Source of the DNA: Nitrososphaerales archaeon
GTDB lineage: Archaea; Thermoproteota; Nitrososphaeria; Nitrososphaerales; Gagatemarchaeaceae
Assembly: GCA_030040055.1 (NCBI GenBank)
Contig: JASHUK010000137.1
Span: 1 to 7,028, forward strand
DNA length: 7,028 bases
Direction of reading: 5' to 3'
Made by a program: the position numbers and the translations under genes. Below the pieces are notes generated by a model. That model saw nothing but the letters and a program-made list of their open reading frames with translations, was not told where the DNA came from and searched no databases. Position 1 is the first letter of the stretch. Each line of letters starts with the position of its first letter. Positions 5,407 to 7,028 of this stretch are shown piece after piece.

Positions 5407-6465
5407 TCACGCCGACAGGATGAATCCCTGCGTTACGTTCACCTGAGTCAGCATCTCCAGAGGGGTGACCACACTCGCTCCGCAGTTCATGTCGGCTCCC
5501 TCGATCCAGACCACGTACGACCCGGGGGGAAGGACGACCGCGAACGTCGAAGAGCTCTGCAGGCCGGTAGAGAAGATCCAGCTTTCGGGATGACCCTGAT
5601 AGGTGTCGCTCGCCTGCAGGGAGGTCGAAAAGTATAGCGTCACCCCCGGGCTGCTGGCACTGTACCCCCCCGAGAGCACCGACTGCTGCTGGACTGTGAA
5701 GTTCAGCGACGCATGGCCTGCCAGGCAGTCCTCGCTGGAGGTGACTTCCAGGCTCGCTCCGGCAGGGAGCAGCGTGTAGCCACCCGAGCTCGGCGTCACC
5801 ACCACGTGCGAGACCACGAGCGCCCCCCACTCGTCTCCTGCGACAATCGTGTACACCCCAGGAGGGAGCGCGGCGGGCTGGCCCTGTTCCACGTAACTCC
5901 CGACGCTGGCGGAGAACCTCTCCGTCTGTAGCCCGCACTGGCTCGGCCCGCAGGACACGGCCGCGACGTCCCCGCTAGGCAAGAAGCTGTAGGACGTCAC
6001 GTTAAGCTCCAGGGGGCAACTAATCCCAGCCGGAACCGAAGGCCCATCGGTGGGCAAGAACACGATTGAGAGGGACAGGTTCAGCGGCACGGCCGACGCC
6101 AGCGCCGGTGACAACGAGGAGTAGTACCCTTGCAACACTTCGATCCGGATAGGAAGTCCGGCCCCGCAGGGACCTGGGCCGAGATCCGGAAGCGCCCAGG
6201 AGTCCGCTGCGGATACGTTGTTCGTGAGCGGAAGGTCGTTCGTCTCGACGACAGTCACTTCGGCTCCTCCTCCGGGAGGAATGACGCCCCGCGTCAAGGA
6301 CAGGCTCAAGGCCAGCCCGCCTTCGGAGCCCACCGAAGCAGATGACCCGGGCGAGAACCCCTGGGGAACCGCGCTCTGCCCTTGGGGCACCAGGACAGGC
6401 AAGACGCCTGCCACGAGAGCCGCGGCTACGGCGACCGCGCAGAACACCACCCAGGACCTACGCAT
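5407..6465 (-). CDS. Secreted or membrane-anchored extracellular beta-rich protein, six cysteines
   Basis: Function not recognised. The N-terminus is a short basic stretch (MRRS) and a hydrophobic segment of about 20 residues (VVFCAVAVAAALVAGVLPVL), a signal peptide or N-terminal anchor. The remainder, about 320 residues, is rich in Ser, Gly, Val, Pro and Thr with alternating hydrophobics, suggesting extracellular beta-sandwich modules. LPPGVYTIVAGDEW and LPPGSYVVWIEGAD look like two related module ends. Numbered from the upstream GTG (6471), cysteines at 102, 152, 174, 179, 249 and 330 could form three disulfides. Five N-x-S/T sequons (85, 131, 157, 257, 345) fit archaeal N-glycosylation. 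The ATG at 6465 is chosen because a TATA-like CTAATAC (6490-6496) lies about 28 bases upstream, consistent with a leaderless start; GTG at 6471 would add two residues. It is divergent from the zinc-finger gene and lies upstream of the small ORF and channel on the same strand. Resemblance to BsuPI-like or Ig-like domains is possible but weak. Confidence 0.82.
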   Translation of the reverse strand: MRRSWVVFCAVAVAAALVAGVLPVLVPQGQSAVPQGFSPGSSASVGSEGGLALSLSLTRGVIPPGGGAEVTVVETNDLPLTNNVSAADSWALPDLGPGPCGAGLPIRIEVLQGYYSSLSPALASAVPLNLSLSIVFLPTDGPSVPAGISCPLELNVTSYSFLPSGDVAAVSCGPSQCGLQTERFSASVGSYVEQGQPAALPPGVYTIVAGDEWGALVVSHVVVTPSSGGYTLLPAGASLEVTSSEDCLAGHASLNFTVQQQSVLSGGYSASSPGVTLYFSTSLQASDTYQGHPESWIFSTGLQSSSTFAVVLPPGSYVVWIEGADMNCGASVVTPLEMLTQVNVTQGFILSA

Positions 6466-6488
6466 GCCCACATTGACTGCAGGACTGT

Positions 6489-6500
6489 CGTATTAGTCTA
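6489..6500 (-). promoter_or_regulatory. TATA-like promoter of the secreted-protein gene
   Basis: The minus strand reads TAGACTAATACG. Its CTAATAC core is centred about 28 bases before the ATG at 6465, the spacing expected for a leaderless archaeal transcript. It is the most AT-rich stretch of this intergenic region. Confidence 0.45.
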
Positions 6501-6509
6501 ACCGTCAGA

Positions 6510-6583
6510 ACGCCTTTCGTCGTCGCTCGCGGGCACGAACATGTCCCTGCCTTGTCTCTCGCCACCCCCAGGACGAAAGGCGT
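6510..6583. repeat. 12-base perfect inverted repeat between divergent genes
   Basis: ACGCCTTTCGTC at 6510-6521 is the exact reverse complement of GACGAAAGGCGT at 6572-6583, with 50 bases between. The left arm lies just upstream of the TATA-like box of the secreted gene. The right arm abuts the TATA-like GTAACTAA (6582-6589) before the zinc-finger gene. It could be paired binding sites for a shared regulator or, if transcribed, a long-looped stem. The repeat is certain; its role is unknown. Confidence 0.6.
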
Positions 6584-6746
6584 AACTAAGTGGAGCGCAC
6601 GGGAGCAAACATTGCCCCTTTGCCCGAAGTGCGGCAAGATGATTAGTGACAAGAAGTACAAGAGGCACCTGAAGCGATGCGGAAGCACCCACAAGAAGGG
6701 CGGCAGGCCGCTTGACCGCGGGGACAACTTCTTCATGAAGGCTTGA
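6552..6746 (+). CDS. Small C2HC zinc-finger protein
   Basis: Small basic protein with one zinc-finger-like motif, CPKCGKMISDKKYKRHLKRC. In the longest frame C24, C27, H39 and C43 have C-x2-C-x11-H-x3-C spacing, so one Zn ion is likely bound. The flanks are Lys/Arg rich (DKKYKRHLKR, STHKKGGR), suggesting nucleic-acid contact, with a short tail ending DNFFMKA. The given coordinates are the maximal frame from TTG 6552 (64 residues). An in-frame TTG at 6612 would give 44 residues starting just before the finger. It is favoured by a TATA-like GTAACTAA at 6582-6589, about 27 bases upstream, and by a rise in G/C-ending codons from roughly 65 to 84 percent across that point. No Shine-Dalgarno is present at either start. 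It is divergent from the secreted-protein gene and convergent with the surface-protein fragment. A DNA- or RNA-binding role is an inference from composition. Confidence 0.75.
   Translation: MSLATPRTKGVTKWSAREQTLPLCPKCGKMISDKKYKRHLKRCGSTHKKGGRPLDRGDNFFMKA
6582..6589 (+). promoter_or_regulatory. TATA-like element of the zinc-finger gene
   Basis: GTAACTAA lies about 27 bases before the in-frame TTG at 6612 and would place the transcription start at that codon. It overlaps the end of the right arm of the inverted repeat (6572-6583). The match to an archaeal TATA box is only moderate. Confidence 0.3.
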
Positions 6747-6805
6747 GCAGGCGACCGACGTGTTCCGCGTAGGCGCACTCCCCGTTGGCGCTCCCAGAAC
6801 AAGGG

Positions 6806-6831
6806 GGGTGAGGGCACTTCTGCCCTCATCC
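6806..6831. terminator. Strong hairpin in the convergent gap, possible transcription or RNA-processing signal
   Basis: TGAGGGCA (6809-6816) and TGCCCTCA (6821-6828) form a perfect 8-base stem around loop CTTC. GGG (6806-6808) and TCC (6829-6831) extend it by three pairs including one G-T wobble. It sits between the zinc-finger stop (6746) and the stop of the minus-strand surface gene (6836), so it is downstream of both genes. No T-run follows on either strand, so it is not a classical bacterial terminator and is unlike the usual archaeal oligo-T terminator. A 3'-end stabilising role is equally possible. Confidence 0.35.
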
Positions 6832-6835
6832 AAGG

Positions 6836-7028
6836 TTACGGCGTGCTACGGGTAGCTGCTATGGCTTGGTTGCTCCGCGGCATTTGGCGCGAGCGCCTGA
6901 CCAGGTAGAAGGCACCGAGCCCCGCGACGAGGGCGACAGCCGCCCCGACCGCAAGCATCTCGAACGACGGAGACGAGACCACGGTAGACACGCCCCCCGT
7001 TATGGCCAGGGCGTCCGCCGATGCCGTC
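6836..7028 (-). CDS. C-terminal fragment of a membrane-anchored surface protein (partial)
   Basis: The minus-strand frame is open from the right edge to TAA at 6838-6836, giving the last 63 residues; the N-terminal part lies outside the window. It reads a small-residue extracellular stretch (TASADALAITGGVSTVVSSP), then a hydrophobic segment of about 20 residues (MLAVGAAVALVAGLGAFYLV). RRSR follows at the membrane border and then a short polar tail (about 22 residues, ending ATRSTP). This is the usual layout of an archaeal secreted or S-layer-like protein held by a single C-terminal helix, with the N-part outside and a cytoplasmic basic tail. Nearly all codons before the tail end in G or C, supporting coding. 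The function of the missing ectodomain cannot be inferred. Confidence 0.75.
   Translation of the reverse strand, partial: TASADALAITGGVSTVVSSPSFEMLAVGAAVALVAGLGAFYLVRRSRQMPRSNQAIAATRSTP

Noticed and set aside
5085..5446. Plus-strand frames of 82-112 codons across the channel/secreted-gene gap
   Set aside because: They are shadows of the minus-strand small ORF and the 3' end of the secreted gene, with Arg/Ser/Pro-rich products.
6541..6585. ATG-initiated 14-codon frame before the zinc-finger gene, as a possible regulatory leader peptide
   Set aside because: It is very short, has no Shine-Dalgarno or TATA box at suitable spacing, and probably lies upstream of the transcription start.
6458..6833. 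Minus-strand frames of 111-123 codons opposite the zinc-finger gene
   Set aside because: They cross the promoter region and are antisense to a frame with an intact C2HC motif and better codon bias.

Overview
The window looks archaeal. Evidence: most genes have no Shine-Dalgarno sequence and instead carry an AT-rich TATA-like element about 20-30 bases upstream of a plausible start, as expected for leaderless or near-leaderless transcripts. Protein types also fit: a short MntR-like DtxR regulator, a two-HTH Lrp-like regulator, a two-TM/RCK potassium channel, a sequon-rich secreted protein and a C-terminally anchored surface protein. GC content and third-position GC are high, and several starts appear to be TTG. 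A Nitrososphaeria-like or Thermoplasmatota-like lineage would fit, but the sequence alone does not settle this. No rRNA, tRNA, CRISPR array, insertion sequence or integrase was seen.

Layout. At 1-34 there is the possible tail of a plus-strand gene. It converges on a minus-strand gene (53-1183) for a regulator built as two successive HTH plus alpha/beta units. Next comes a manganese-homeostasis module: an MntR-type regulator (minus, about 1279-1683) divergent from an NRAMP Mn/Fe transporter (plus, 1866-3164). Between them lies a 20-base near-perfect palindrome with 9-base arms (1813-1832) abutting and overlapping the transporter TATA box. This is a textbook position for metal-dependent repression. 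A classical SDR oxidoreductase follows (3262-4059), with the only strong Shine-Dalgarno in the window, so it is probably translated from the transporter transcript.

The SDR converges, with a 10-base gap, on a minus-strand run that in transcription order is: a secreted six-cysteine protein (about 6465-5407), a previously easy-to-miss small protein of about 50-57 residues (5363-5190), and an RCK-gated channel (5170-4070). The channel selectivity filter reads TTIGLY rather than the canonical TVGYG. Divergent from the secreted gene is a tiny C2HC zinc-finger protein (stop at 6746). A 12-base perfect inverted repeat lies between these two divergent promoters. The window ends with the C-terminal 63 residues of a membrane-anchored surface protein on the minus strand (6836-7028), preceded by a strong hairpin in the convergent gap.

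No gene-free stretch exceeds about 150 bases. The best-supported regulatory story is Mn homeostasis. The most interesting leads are the MntR-type operator, the non-canonical channel filter, the hidden small ORF just upstream of the channel, and the inverted repeat in the zinc-finger/secreted-gene intergenic region.
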